Shown here: positions 35,889-44,641 of the stretch, in pieces
Numbering within the stretch: position 1 is the first letter of the stretch
Layout of the letters: every line of letters starts with the position of its first letter
Source: Erysipelotrichaceae bacterium
GTDB taxonomy: Bacteria; Bacillota_I; Bacilli_A; Erysipelotrichales; Erysipelotrichaceae
Direction: 5' to 3'
NCBI GenBank assembly: GCA_017431225.1
Contig: JAFRLM010000018.1
Span: forward strand, 1-64,000
DNA: 64,000 bases
Position numbers and translations under genes: made by a program
The notes under the pieces: model-generated
The model's input: only the letters and a program-made list of their open reading frames with translations
Told to the model about the DNA's origin: nothing
Databases searched by the model: none

Positions 35889-37532
35889 TTATTTGTTTTC
35901 TTCCGGCTTGTATTTCAGTTTTTCCGGGATCTCATAGAGGCCGCCGGAGATCTCTGCGATCTCTTCGAGGGATTTCGCAGCAAGCAGGTCCTTTGTAGCG
36001 CGCTTCGGATCGATGTCCAGATCTTCCGGTAAAGCGACTTTGCCCTGACGGCGCAGTGTTTCGAGTTCGGAAGCGGAAACTGTTTCTCCGAGCGGAGTAC
36101 CCTGGGCAACAGCACCCATGAGTTTAGCTCTTTCAGCCCTGTTCTGAGCTGTGTAGAGGTAAGCGATACCCTGTTCTGTAACGACATGAGTTACGTCTTC
36201 GCCGTACATCATGACCGGAACAGCATCCATACCGGCGTCCTTACCGATCTTGACAGCGTCGAGTTCCGGAACGAATGCCGGACCGAACTTGGAGGAGGAC
36301 TTGACCATCTGGACGACCAGCTTACGGCCGGAAACGAGAGATCCGTTACCCGGTGCCATATCCTTCCAAGCCTTTGTTGTATGACGACGACCGCCTGTGG
36401 AGTTACCCATGTTCGGAGCACCGCCGAAACCGGATAAACGACCGTTGGTAACTGTGGAAGAGTTAGCATCGTAGTCCATCTGCAGTGTGCCGCCTAAGAA
36501 GAGGTCCATACCGTAGAGGCCTGCGCACTGTGCATATGCACGGTTGGAACGCAGAGAGCCATCCTTACCTGTGAAGAAGATATCGGAACGAGCTCTTGTG
36601 TATTTTTCCATACCGACTTCGCCACCGAACGCGCAGATCGATTTGACCCAACCGTCTTCGATAGCCGGGATAAGAGTCGGATGCGGGTTCAGGACCCAGT
36701 TCGTGCAGATCTTGCCCTTCAGTCCGAGTTCGTTACCGTATGTCGGGAGCAGAAGTTCGATAGCACAACCGTTGAAGCCGATACCATGGTTTAAGCTCTT
36801 GACTTCGTGCTTAGCGTAGATACCTTTGATCGTCATCATACCCTGGAGGACATGAGCATCCTGGATCTTGCGCGGATCTCTTGTGAAGAGCGGAACCATC
36901 GGATACGGTTTGTCAGCCTTGACGATGAAGTCAACCCAGTCAGACGGGATGTCGACACGCGGGAGGTCTTCTGTATCAACGATGTCGTTGACCTGAGCGA
37001 TAACGATACCGTTCTTGAATGCAGCAGCTTCCGTGATCATCGGTGTGTCTTCTGTGTTGAAACCTGTGTACAGGTTACCGTTTCTGTCTGCCTTATCTGC
37101 AGCGATTAAGCAAACGTTCGGTGTCAGGTCGACATACATACGGGAGTAGAGCTCAAGATAAGTGTGGATAGCACCGATCTTCAGCTTGTGAGCAGCCAGC
37201 ATCTGGGAAAGCTGAACGCTCTGTACGCCGGCGAAAGCGAAGTTGACCTCTTCGGCGATACCTTCTTCAAAGAGCTGAAGGTGTTCGTCACGGGAGATCG
37301 AAGGAATGATCATGTTCAAATGATTGACTTTGTCCGGAGAGACTTTTGTCAGAGAAGCAGCAAGGAATGCAGCCTGCTTCTGGTTACAACCTTCGAGAAC
37401 TACACGGTCGTAAGGACGGATGGTAGCTTCGAGCAGACGGACGATGTCTTCAGTCGCAACGACTTTTCCGTCAGCGAAGGTGCACTGAGCCAGTCTTTCC
37501 TGTTTGGATTGTTTTTGGGTTTCCCAGTTCAT
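35889..37532 (-). CDS. Malonate CoA/ACP transferase, MdcA/MadA family
   Basis: 547 residues, the length of malonate decarboxylase alpha subunits. Stretches that fit MdcA: RVVLEGCNQKQAAFLA, IGAIHTYLELYSRMYVDLTP, DRNGNLYTGFNTEDTP, SLNHGIGFNGCAIELLLPTYG, VLNPHPTLIPAIEDGWV, DGSLRSNRAYAQ and GRLSGFGGAPNMG. MdcA/MadA exchanges acetate for malonate on a carrier thioester. No carrier protein gene is nearby, so CoA itself may be the acceptor here (inference). First gene of the operon, 16 bases before the alpha subunit. This gene is the main reason to call the system malonate-specific. Confidence 0.85.
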   Translation of the reverse strand: MNWETQKQSKQERLAQCTFADGKVVATEDIVRLLEATIRPYDRVVLEGCNQKQAAFLAASLTKVSPDKVNHLNMIIPSISRDEHLQLFEEGIAEEVNFAFAGVQSVQLSQMLAAHKLKIGAIHTYLELYSRMYVDLTPNVCLIAADKADRNGNLYTGFNTEDTPMITEAAAFKNGIVIAQVNDIVDTEDLPRVDIPSDWVDFIVKADKPYPMVPLFTRDPRKIQDAHVLQGMMTIKGIYAKHEVKSLNHGIGFNGCAIELLLPTYGNELGLKGKICTNWVLNPHPTLIPAIEDGWVKSICAFGGEVGMEKYTRARSDIFFTGKDGSLRSNRAYAQCAGLYGMDLFLGGTLQMDYDANSSTVTNGRLSGFGGAPNMGNSTGGRRHTTKAWKDMAPGNGSLVSGRKLVVQMVKSSSKFGPAFVPELDAVKIGKDAGMDAVPVMMYGEDVTHVVTEQGIAYLYTAQNRAERAKLMGAVAQGTPLGETVSASELETLRRQGKVALPEDLDIDPKRATKDLLAAKSLEEIAEISGGLYEIPEKLKYKPEENK

Positions 37533-37578
37533 AGTTTTTTTCCTTTCCTTTGTACCCTCATGGTATAGATGTTGACTT

Positions 37579-37594
37579 ATAACGTCTAATACAT
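37579..37594 (+). promoter_or_regulatory. Shared operator-like element upstream of decarboxylase operon
   Basis: ATAACGTCTAATACAT, 47 bases before the transferase start and overlapping a possible -35 box. One base differs from the madLM copy at 6222-6237. LysR-type activators commonly bind near -35, so this is a good candidate site for the divergent regulator. Confidence 0.6.
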
Positions 37595-37811
37595 GAATTG
37601 GTATTTTTCTATAACTGCTGAGTTATGTCAGTACAGAGCACGACCCCGTTTCGCCGGGACTGTTCACAGATAACTGCGATTTCTGTGTCCTGCCTATTTC
37701 CTATATCTATATATAGCGCCACGGAGACATCGGTCGCGGGCATATCAGATTTTCAGGAAATCGCATTGTCGTGGTTCTGTTCTTACACGCAAAAAATACC
37801 ATTCGGCACAT

Positions 37812-37827
37812 ATAACGTAAAATACAA
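37812..37827 (+). promoter_or_regulatory. Third copy of the shared element
   Basis: ATAACGTAAAATACAA, 13 of 16 bases like the copy at 37579. It lies 158 bases before lysR and 280 before the transferase gene; possibly an upstream or autoregulatory site. Confidence 0.45.
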
Positions 37828-37984
37828 GATTATGGATAAACAAATAACTTGTTTGTTATAATAAACAAGTCTGATAACGTTAATCGCTTATTTAGCGGAT
37901 TTCAGGGAAGTTTTCATTAGAAAAATGTAATTATTATCACAAATCTGATAACACAAATGATAAAATACTAACGGGGTCAAGATT

Positions 37985-38923
37985 ATGAACTATCACAGCT
38001 TGTTTTATTTCAAAAAAGTTGCGGAACTACAGCATCTGACCAAAGCTGCCGAAGAGCTGTATGTTGCTCAGCCTTCTCTGAGCCGGTCGATCTCCTCGCT
38101 CGAAGATGAACTTGGGGTGAAGCTTTTTGACCGCGTCGGAAAGAACATCGTTCTGAATGATTTCGGCCGTATCGTTCTGCGCCATGCGGACGCGATCTTC
38201 AAAGAGGAAGAAGCCATCTACTCCGAGATCGCGGATTATAAAAAGGAAGGCGTAAAAGTCGTCCGTCTCTCCATGCGCGCCGGCACCCAGCATTTAGGTG
38301 ATCTCCTCAGCGGATTCGTTAAGATCCATCCGGATATCAAGGTCTCGACTCTGCAGGGCTATGTTACCAAGGAACAGTACGATAAGCTTGATTTCACGAT
38401 CTTTGCCCGTAACCGGAAAAAGGAAGATCCGGGAGAGCACCTTCTGTATACAGAACGCATCCTGGTCGCCTTACCGATCGACCATCCGCTGGCCAGCCAC
38501 AAAAGCATCGATATTCACGAACTGGAAGGTCAGCGCTTCCTGTCGCTGCCGAAAGGCAACGCGATGCGTGACCTGCTGGATGAGTACTGTCATAACGCCG
38601 GGTTTGAACCGAATATATTCATCGAATGCGATTCCGCCGAGACCGTCCGCAAGACGCTTCGTCTAGGCGGCGTGATCTCGCTCGTACCGGAGATCTCCTG
38701 GGACCGCATCTCGACCGATACCACCGTCCTGCGTCCGTTAAGCAAGCCGGAAGGCAAACGCTATATGTATCTCGCCGAACGGAATAAGGCTTATCTGAGC
38801 GATTCCGCAAGGATCTTCCGCAAGTACATGCTGGAGTTCTTCAAGAATCTGGAAAGCACCTACAGCAAAAAACTGGCAGGCAGTCCTTACGGAAAGACCG
38901 TGGGAAACAAGACATCATTCTAG
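37985..38923 (+). CDS. LysR-family transcriptional regulator
   Basis: 312 residues. N-terminal winged helix (FKKVAELQHLTKAAEELYVAQPSLSRSISSLEDELGVKLFDR, residues 10-52) and an effector domain with two periplasmic-binding-protein lobes. Divergent from the malonate-type decarboxylase operon, the classic place for a LysR regulator; MdcR plays this role in Klebsiella. Effector probably malonate or malonyl-CoA, by context only. Confidence 0.93.
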   Translation: MNYHSLFYFKKVAELQHLTKAAEELYVAQPSLSRSISSLEDELGVKLFDRVGKNIVLNDFGRIVLRHADAIFKEEEAIYSEIADYKKEGVKVVRLSMRAGTQHLGDLLSGFVKIHPDIKVSTLQGYVTKEQYDKLDFTIFARNRKKEDPGEHLLYTERILVALPIDHPLASHKSIDIHELEGQRFLSLPKGNAMRDLLDEYCHNAGFEPNIFIECDSAETVRKTLRLGGVISLVPEISWDRISTDTTVLRPLSKPEGKRYMYLAERNKAYLSDSARIFRKYMLEFFKNLESTYSKKLAGSPYGKTVGNKTSF

Positions 38924-38939
38924 GATCCTTCAAAAGATA

Positions 38940-38964
38940 AAGGGGATGGACATCCCCTTTTTTT
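38940..38964 (+). terminator. Terminator of lysR
   Basis: AAGGGGATG-GA-CATCCCCTT followed by TTTTT, 17 bases after the stop. Confidence 0.85.
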
Positions 38965-39065
38965 GCGCTCATAACAATTCTTTTATGAGATCAGAATCAA
39001 AATAGTATTTTCCTCCCGGGAGCTTCTGTTGTATCGTTACATTGTTTGAAATTCGAGGTACAACA

Positions 39066-40010
39066 ATGAACAGTTTCGTAACTGCGTTAAGCGCCGTATT
39101 CCCGATGTTCTGCATGCTGGGGCTGGGCGTCTTCCTGCGACGTATAGGCTTTCTCGATAAAAACACGCTGGAGAAGATGAACAAGCTGTGTTTCAAAGTC
39201 TTTCTCGCCTGCAACATCTACTACAATATCTGCAAGGTCGATATCGCTGAGGTCTTCGACGCGAAGCTTCTGTTTTACGCGATCGCCAGTCAGTTCCTGA
39301 TCCTGCTTCTCTCTCTGCTCGTTTCCCTGCCCTTCCGTTCCGAGAAAAAGCGCCGCGGCGCACTGGCGCACGGCGTCTTCCACACGAACTTCGTCATTTT
39401 CGGAACGCTGATCGGCACAGCGATCTGCGGTGAGGGCAACATCGGCAGCATCGTGCTTCTGATCGCGATCATCGTTCCCTTCCAGAACGTCATCTCCGTC
39501 ATCCTGCTTGAGCATTTCCGCGAAGGCGAATACACTTCCTCACTGAAGAACACCGTTCTTTCGGTCATGAAGAATCCCTACGTCATCGCCGCCCTGCTTG
39601 GTTTCGCAACACAGCTGCTCCATATCCATTGGCCGGATTTCCTCTCCGGGATCTTCCGTGATCTGGGACGCTGTGGAACACCGGTCGCGCTGATCGCCAT
39701 GGGCGGACTGTTCAATTTCAGTTCGATCAAAGACAACCTGAAGCCGATCCTTGTCGGCGTCGTAAGCCGTCTGGTGCTGGTTCCGGCACTGCTGATCCCG
39801 CTGACCGTGAAGCTCGGTTTCCGGGGCAGCGCATTCGTCGCTCTCATGTGCATCTTGATCGCGCCTTGCGCAACGACATCCTTCAACCTGGCCAGCCAGA
39901 TGGATTCCGATGCCGATCTTGCCAGCCAGCTCGTCGTCTTCACCTCTGTCTGCTCCCTCTTCACGATCTTCCTCTGGATCTACGGTCTGAGCAGTCTGGG
40001 ACTTTTCTAG
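39066..40010 (+). CDS. AEC-family transporter, possible dicarboxylate/malonate carrier
   Basis: 314 residues from ATG at 39066 with GAGGT 8 bases upstream; an earlier TTG at 39042 is less likely. Ten membrane helices in two halves, the auxin-efflux-carrier fold: MFCMLGLGVFLRRIGFLDK at the start, and FNLASQMDSDADLASQLVVFTS near the end, typical of this family. MdcF of malonate clusters belongs here. Next to the LysR gene on the same strand, it may be a second malonate carrier beside MadLM. Confidence 0.8.
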   Translation: MNSFVTALSAVFPMFCMLGLGVFLRRIGFLDKNTLEKMNKLCFKVFLACNIYYNICKVDIAEVFDAKLLFYAIASQFLILLLSLLVSLPFRSEKKRRGALAHGVFHTNFVIFGTLIGTAICGEGNIGSIVLLIAIIVPFQNVISVILLEHFREGEYTSSLKNTVLSVMKNPYVIAALLGFATQLLHIHWPDFLSGIFRDLGRCGTPVALIAMGGLFNFSSIKDNLKPILVGVVSRLVLVPALLIPLTVKLGFRGSAFVALMCILIAPCATTSFNLASQMDSDADLASQLVVFTSVCSLFTIFLWIYGLSSLGLF

Positions 40011-40029
40011 AAACTCAACAAAGCATATT

Positions 40030-40057
40030 AAAGGGAGGCTTTCATAGCCTCCCTTTT
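40030..40057. terminator. Bidirectional terminator between AEC and lipase genes
   Basis: AAAGGGAGGCT-TTCAT-AGCCTCCCTTT between convergent genes. Confidence 0.85.
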
Positions 40058-40070
40058 CTGTTTCTCTTGT

Positions 40071-41003
40071 TTATTTTCCGAGAGTGATCTTCCGCTTGTT
40101 TTCCAGCCAGTTATAAAGATCCTCATAGACCTGCTCGCGGTCGAGCTCGTTCAGGATCTCATGACGGTCATCCGGATAGAGCTTGATATTGACGTCGGTC
40201 ATACCGGCTTCCTTGAACTTCGTGCAGGAAGTGATGACGCCTTTTCCGTAAGCGCCGACCGGATCCTGTTCTCCGGAAACGAAGAAGACCGGCAGATCCT
40301 TCGGGATCTTTGCGATATTCTTCTGTTCATCCTCGATCGCGTTGAACAGGAACTTATAGCCGTTCAGTGTGAAACGGAACGTGCATCGCGGTTCCTTCAG
40401 ATAGGTATCGACGATCTTATCGTCTTTTGTCAGCCAGTCGACCCGGGTGCGTTTCGGGAAGCGGTCGTTATAGCTTCCGAAAGCGATCTTCTCAACCGTG
40501 CCGCTGCGGTGTTTCTCGCCTTTGAAAGCGCCGATCAGATTGCAGACGAATTTACCGGCCGTCAGCACAGGCTGATCCGTCCAGCCGGTACCCATGATGA
40601 TAACGCCGTCGACATCCCCGCCCCAGCGCTCGATGTACTGGCGAACCAGGAAAGAGCCCATGGAATGGCCCAGGAAGAAATACGGGACATCCGGATATTC
40701 CGCTTTTGTTTTTTCGTGCAGCTGACGGATATCCTTTAATACGTCTTCGCTCCCGGTCTTGCCGAAGTAGCCGTATTCACTTTCATCATTGACAGAGAAG
40801 CCGTGTCCGAGATGATCTTCGCCGACAACGACATAGCCTTTCGAACTCAGATAATTCGCGAAATCATCATAGCGGTCGACGAACTCCTGCATGCCGTGGA
40901 TGATCTGCAGGACCGCGACCGGTTTTTCCGCTTCCCAGCGCAGAGAATAGATCTCGTTCTTTCCGTTGACGGAAGGATAACGGTATTCAAATTTACCTGC
41001 CAC
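40071..41003 (-). CDS. Alpha/beta hydrolase, monoacylglycerol lipase type
   Basis: 310 residues. Oxyanion region IHGMQEFVDRYDDFANYL, nucleophile Ser in FLGHSMGSF, acid Asp in SGEQDPVG, His in YPDDRHEIL. The SHAL-like lysophospholipase/monoglyceride-lipase group (Hydrolase_4) fits. Cytoplasmic. Its start overlaps the rpiB stop by 11 bases. Confidence 0.88.
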   Translation of the reverse strand: MAGKFEYRYPSVNGKNEIYSLRWEAEKPVAVLQIIHGMQEFVDRYDDFANYLSSKGYVVVGEDHLGHGFSVNDESEYGYFGKTGSEDVLKDIRQLHEKTKAEYPDVPYFFLGHSMGSFLVRQYIERWGGDVDGVIIMGTGWTDQPVLTAGKFVCNLIGAFKGEKHRSGTVEKIAFGSYNDRFPKRTRVDWLTKDDKIVDTYLKEPRCTFRFTLNGYKFLFNAIEDEQKNIAKIPKDLPVFFVSGEQDPVGAYGKGVITSCTKFKEAGMTDVNIKLYPDDRHEILNELDREQVYEDLYNWLENKRKITLGK

Positions 41004-41448
41004 GATTGCGCTCCTCGATATCCATGATCAGTCCCACCCGGCGGGCGTGGCGTCCGCCTTCGAACTCATTAGTCAGAAAGGCATCGACGATCATCTTGGC
41101 AAGCTCCGCGCCGACGACACGGGCGCCGAACGCCAGCATGTTGGCGTTGTTGTGGTTGCGTCCCATCTTTGCGGAATACGGTTCGCTGCAGCAGACGCAG
41201 CGGATGCCGCTGACCTTATTGCAGGCAAGCGAGATCCCCACACCGGTACCGCAGATCACGATACCGAGGTCGGCCTGTCCGTCTCTGACGGCATTGGCAG
41301 CCTGTTCTCCGGCGATCGGATAATCGAAGCTTTCGTAGGAATTGGTACCGAAATCCAGGACCTCGTACTGGTATTTCTGTTCAATATACTCCTTGATCTC
41401 CTTTTTCAGATCGACCGCGGAGTGATCATTTCCCATAGCGATTCTCAT
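40993..41448 (-). CDS. rpiB: Ribose-5-phosphate isomerase B
   Basis: 151 residues with the RpiB/LacAB pattern: MRIAMGNDHSAVDLK, YPIAGEQAANAV, ICGTGVGISLACNK (catalytic Cys), RNHNNANMLAFGARVVG. Interconverts ribulose-5-P and ribose-5-P in the pentose phosphate pathway. The C-terminus carries ARRVGLIMDIEE. Confidence 0.93.
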   Translation of the reverse strand: MRIAMGNDHSAVDLKKEIKEYIEQKYQYEVLDFGTNSYESFDYPIAGEQAANAVRDGQADLGIVICGTGVGISLACNKVSGIRCVCCSEPYSAKMGRNHNNANMLAFGARVVGAELAKMIVDAFLTNEFEGGRHARRVGLIMDIEERNRGR

Positions 41449-41553
41449 GATAATTTTCCTCAGCTTTCTTTTTTCATTATAACCGAAACCGGACAGGACA
41501 ACGCAGAGATAAAAGCTGTGCTAGAATTAATAATGACAAAGGAGCAATCTACA

Positions 41554-43248
41554 ATGAACGCTAAAGAAAAATATAATTACTGGCTCAGCCGTCTCCCGGA
41601 CGGAGATCCTTTGAAAGAGGAACTTCTCGCGATCGCGGATGACGAGAAAGAGATCGAGGAACGCTTCTATCTCGACCTGACTTTCGGAACCGCCGGACTG
41701 CGCGGTATCCTGGCTGCAGGCACCAACCGCATGAACTATCTGACCGTCGGCAGAGCGACCCAGGGCATCGCCAACTACATCAAGACCTATGGCGTCGAGG
41801 CCCGTAAAAAAGGCGTCGTCATCGCTCATGACTGCCGTTACAAATCCCGTGAGTTCTGTCTGCTGACTGCCCGCATCCTGGCGGCCAACGGCATCAAGGC
41901 CTATATCTTCGATGATCTGCGCACGACTCCGGAGCTTGCCTTCATGGTCCGCAACCTGGGTACGATCTCCGGTATCAACATCACCGCCAGTCATAACCCC
42001 AAGGAATATAACGGCTACAAGGCCTACTGGCAGGACGGCTGCCAGGTCAGTGCCGATGTTGCCGAGGGCATGCTGAAGGAGATCGGCAAGCTCGACTATT
42101 TCGACGGCATCCAGATCATGGATTACGACGATGCGGTGCTCGCCGGAATGATCGAAGTCCTGGACGAATCAAAGGACCGTGAATATCTTGACCTCGTTGA
42201 AAGCTGCAAAGTTCACGAAGGTGATGAACTGGCGCTCGATCTGCCGATCATCTATACCCCGCTGAACGGCGCCGGCGCGATCCCCTTCGCCGTCATGATG
42301 AAGGAGCGCGGTTTCACCAACTGGCATATCGTTGAGGAACAGCGTCTGCCGGACCCGGAATTCACCACTGTCGGCTATCCGAACCCGGAAGACCCGAAAG
42401 CCTTCAAGCTCGCTGAGGAACTCGGACGCAAGGTCGGCGCGGAAGTCCTGATGGCGACAGACCCGGACGGTGACCGTTTCGCGATCGAACTGCGTGACGA
42501 GAACGGAGACTACGTTCCGCTCAACGGCAACCAGACCGGTTATCTTCTGGTCAATTATCTTCTCGAAGGCCATAAAGATGCAGGCACACTTCCGGAAAAC
42601 GGAGCGATGGTCAAATCGATCGTCACTTCCAACCTCTCCGCGATCATGGCCAATGCCTACGGTGTGAAGATGTTCGAGGCGCTGACCGGATTCAAGAATA
42701 TCTGCGGACGCATTCCGGATCTGGAGAAAATGGGACTGAAGTACATGTTCGGTTATGAGGAATCGATCGGCTACGCCGCCTGCCCGGAGATCCGTGACAA
42801 GGACGGTATCAGCGCCGGTATGCTGGTAGCGGAAGCAGCCGCTTACTATAAGAAACAGGGCAAGACCCTCTTCCAGGTCCTCAATGAGATCTATGAAAAA
42901 TACGGTTGGGTCTCCGAAGATGAACCGAACATCGTTCTCAAAGGCATCGAGGGCAGCAAGCGCATCGCCCGCATGATGGATGATCTGCGCGCGCATCCAA
43001 TCACCGAAGTCAACGGCCATAAAGTCATCAAGCTAATCGACTATAAGTCCGGCTATGAAGATATCCCGGCGTCGAATGTCCTGCGTTACTTCCTCGATAA
43101 CGATGCCTGGTTCGCGATCCGCCCGAGCGGAACAGAACCGAAGATCAAATTCTACTTCTACGCTATGGGCAAGGACCGCGAAGACGCGATCGCCGTGAAT
43201 AAAGCGATCAAAGACGAAGTGTTCGCCCGCGTGAATTCTGTCGACTGA
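41554..43248 (+). CDS. pgm: Phosphoglucomutase/phosphomannomutase
   Basis: 564 residues from ATG at 41554 (AAAGGAG 9 bases upstream); the reading frame is open further upstream, but that stretch is antisense to rpiB. Four domains: phosphoserine loop ITASHNPKEYNGYK, metal loop TDPDGDRFAI, sugar loop GYEESIGYA, and phosphate loop RPSGTEPKIKFYF. Converts glucose-1-P and glucose-6-P, as in the long PgcA type of Bacillota. Confidence 0.95.
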   Translation: MNAKEKYNYWLSRLPDGDPLKEELLAIADDEKEIEERFYLDLTFGTAGLRGILAAGTNRMNYLTVGRATQGIANYIKTYGVEARKKGVVIAHDCRYKSREFCLLTARILAANGIKAYIFDDLRTTPELAFMVRNLGTISGINITASHNPKEYNGYKAYWQDGCQVSADVAEGMLKEIGKLDYFDGIQIMDYDDAVLAGMIEVLDESKDREYLDLVESCKVHEGDELALDLPIIYTPLNGAGAIPFAVMMKERGFTNWHIVEEQRLPDPEFTTVGYPNPEDPKAFKLAEELGRKVGAEVLMATDPDGDRFAIELRDENGDYVPLNGNQTGYLLVNYLLEGHKDAGTLPENGAMVKSIVTSNLSAIMANAYGVKMFEALTGFKNICGRIPDLEKMGLKYMFGYEESIGYAACPEIRDKDGISAGMLVAEAAAYYKKQGKTLFQVLNEIYEKYGWVSEDEPNIVLKGIEGSKRIARMMDDLRAHPITEVNGHKVIKLIDYKSGYEDIPASNVLRYFLDNDAWFAIRPSGTEPKIKFYFYAMGKDREDAIAVNKAIKDEVFARVNSVD

Positions 43249-43278
43249 TCTGTCGTTTCAGAACAAACAGAAACAGCA

Positions 43279-43306
43279 GCTGGATCCAAAAACGGATCCG
43301 GCTTTT
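43279..43306 (+). terminator. Terminator of pgm
   Basis: GCTGGATCC-AAAAAC-GGATCCGGC stem followed by TTTT, 30 bases after the stop codon. Confidence 0.8.
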
Positions 43307-43375
43307 CAGTCGCTTCCGGGAAAACGTAGATCATCGCGCGCCTGCGCAAAGAAGCGGGAAACAGCCACAATACGC

Positions 43376-43400
43376 AAAAGACACCGGGCCGGTGTCTTTT
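43376..43400. terminator. Terminator of the reverse transcriptase gene
   Basis: AAAAGACACC-GGGCC-GGTGTCTTTT, symmetrical, 24 bases beyond the RT stop on the minus strand. Confidence 0.85.
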
Positions 43401-43423
43401 TCTTCAGAGTGCGGATCTGGAAA

Positions 43424-44635
43424 TTATTGATCCCGTAATTCCTTGTTTTCCTTCTTCCAGCGGTAGTATTCCGCTGTCAGAGGGGTATAGCCGAGTCTTT
43501 TCAGCTGTTCATAGGTGATGCGGAAGTTGCCTTTGCGGTGTCTTCCGGAAGAGAGATAGCGCAGGTATTCCTGCATGCAGCGGTCGATCTCTTTCAAACC
43601 GTCCGTGCGGGTCAAAAGCGGGAAATAGAAGCGGGACCAGGTAAAATCATTCGTTCCGCTGAGATCGAAGAACTTGTAGTCAAAGCTGCGGATCATTGCG
43701 GAAGCCGCTTTTTCAAACAGGATCCCCTTCCGTTTCATATTACGGCGGATCTTCCGCGCCTTGCGGCGGATCTTCGCTTTCATCTTTTTTACAGTAACAG
43801 CGGACAGATCGATCTCTCCCCGGTGCCAGGAAAAACCGAGGAACTCCCACGGTTCTCCGGGCTGTGAGATATGCAGCTTCTCCGGATTCAGTTCCAGTTT
43901 TTTCTCTGCAAGCTCCGCCTTCAGCAGGGCATCATACTTTTCTTTCTGTGCTTCGTTCTCGTAGAAGATCAGGATATCGTCGGAATAGCGGAAATACGGG
44001 ATCTCCACTTCCGCGAACAGAAGATCCAGGCTGCGCAGATAGAAATTCGCAAAGAAGCTTGCCAGCGGGACTCCGGCCATTGCGCCGTGTTTCTCGCGGA
44101 TCACCTCACCGTTATAGCGGCAGCGCTCTTCTGTCAGCAGTTTTTCCAGAAAAGCATAAAGCGCAGGATCGTCCCGCAGGACTTCTTTCAGGATCTCCAG
44201 CAGCTGGGGGACATCGATCGAATTAAAGTAATTGCGGACATCAAGCTTCACAACGATCCTGTCATCGACCTCCGGGATCTTCCGGATCCTGTCAAACGCT
44301 GTCTTTGCGGTGATGCGGCGGCGGAAGGAATAACAATTGTCCGACAGCTCCCCATCATAGCGGTAAAGCAGCCAGGCAAGCATCTTCAGGATCCAGGTCT
44401 CCTCTCTGTTAAAACAGTAGACAGTCCGTTTCTTATTGGAACCGGCTTTTGAAAGGATGCATTTTTCCGGCAGGGAGAAGGAAAGTGTTTCCGCCATTGG
44501 CAAATAGGCTTTTTCCGCAAGAAAAAGATCCAGCTCCTTCATTTCCTTTTTATTGAGCTGCCCGTGTTCGTTTTTCCAGTCGCGGAACTCCTGCCAGCGG
44601 GCGGGTTCGCGCAGTTCATCGAGAAGGCTTTTCAT
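43424..44635 (-). CDS. Lone reverse transcriptase, retron-like or unknown-group
   Basis: 403 residues from ATG at 44635 (a TTG at 44641 is in frame). Palm motifs: YSFRRRITAKTAFDRI, KLDVRNYFNSID with Asp132, AGVPLASFFANFYL, catalytic YSDD (217-220), and WEFLGFSW. The basic C-terminal region (from about 280) has no HNH, maturase X or Cas1 domain. The PLAS-FFAN form is not that of diversity-generating elements, and the NAxxH and VTG retron motifs are absent. No Shine-Dalgarno site is seen; a folded RNA ends 6 bases upstream of the ATG. It may be an antiphage RT of the DRT/Abi-like classes. Family not settled. Confidence 0.85.
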   Translation of the reverse strand: MKSLLDELREPARWQEFRDWKNEHGQLNKKEMKELDLFLAEKAYLPMAETLSFSLPEKCILSKAGSNKKRTVYCFNREETWILKMLAWLLYRYDGELSDNCYSFRRRITAKTAFDRIRKIPEVDDRIVVKLDVRNYFNSIDVPQLLEILKEVLRDDPALYAFLEKLLTEERCRYNGEVIREKHGAMAGVPLASFFANFYLRSLDLLFAEVEIPYFRYSDDILIFYENEAQKEKYDALLKAELAEKKLELNPEKLHISQPGEPWEFLGFSWHRGEIDLSAVTVKKMKAKIRRKARKIRRNMKRKGILFEKAASAMIRSFDYKFFDLSGTNDFTWSRFYFPLLTRTDGLKEIDRCMQEYLRYLSSGRHRKGNFRITYEQLKRLGYTPLTAEYYRWKKENKELRDQ

Positions 44636-44641
44636 AAACAA

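Larger units (their letters stand above)
37533..37984. promoter_or_regulatory. Divergent control region between decarboxylase operon and lysR
   Basis: 452 AT-rich bases without a credible gene. It contains two copies of the shared element (37579-37594 and 37812-37827), further ATAACGT/ATAACA words near 37873 and 37947, and an inverted repeat AACAAATAACTTGTTTGTTATAA around 37839-37861. A minus-strand TTAGAC, 16-base gap, TATACC (about 37589 to 37562) could be the operon promoter. GATAAAATAC just before lysR is a likely -10. Confidence 0.55.

Noticed and set aside
37625-37861. 78-codon plus-strand reading frame in the lysR upstream region
   Set aside because: No ribosome-binding site, odd composition, and it covers the operator copies and AT-rich control region.
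41047-41553. Long N-terminal extension of phosphoglucomutase
   Set aside because: The stretch is antisense to rpiB; the ATG at 41554 has AAAGGAG and the family's normal N-terminus.
43424-44635. Reverse transcriptase as a group II intron maturase or diversity-generating element
   Set aside because: No maturase X or HNH domain and no intron domain V-like RNA at either side; the motif 4 region is PLASFFAN, not the GxxxSQ form of diversity-generating RTs, and no template/variable repeat pair was seen nearby.
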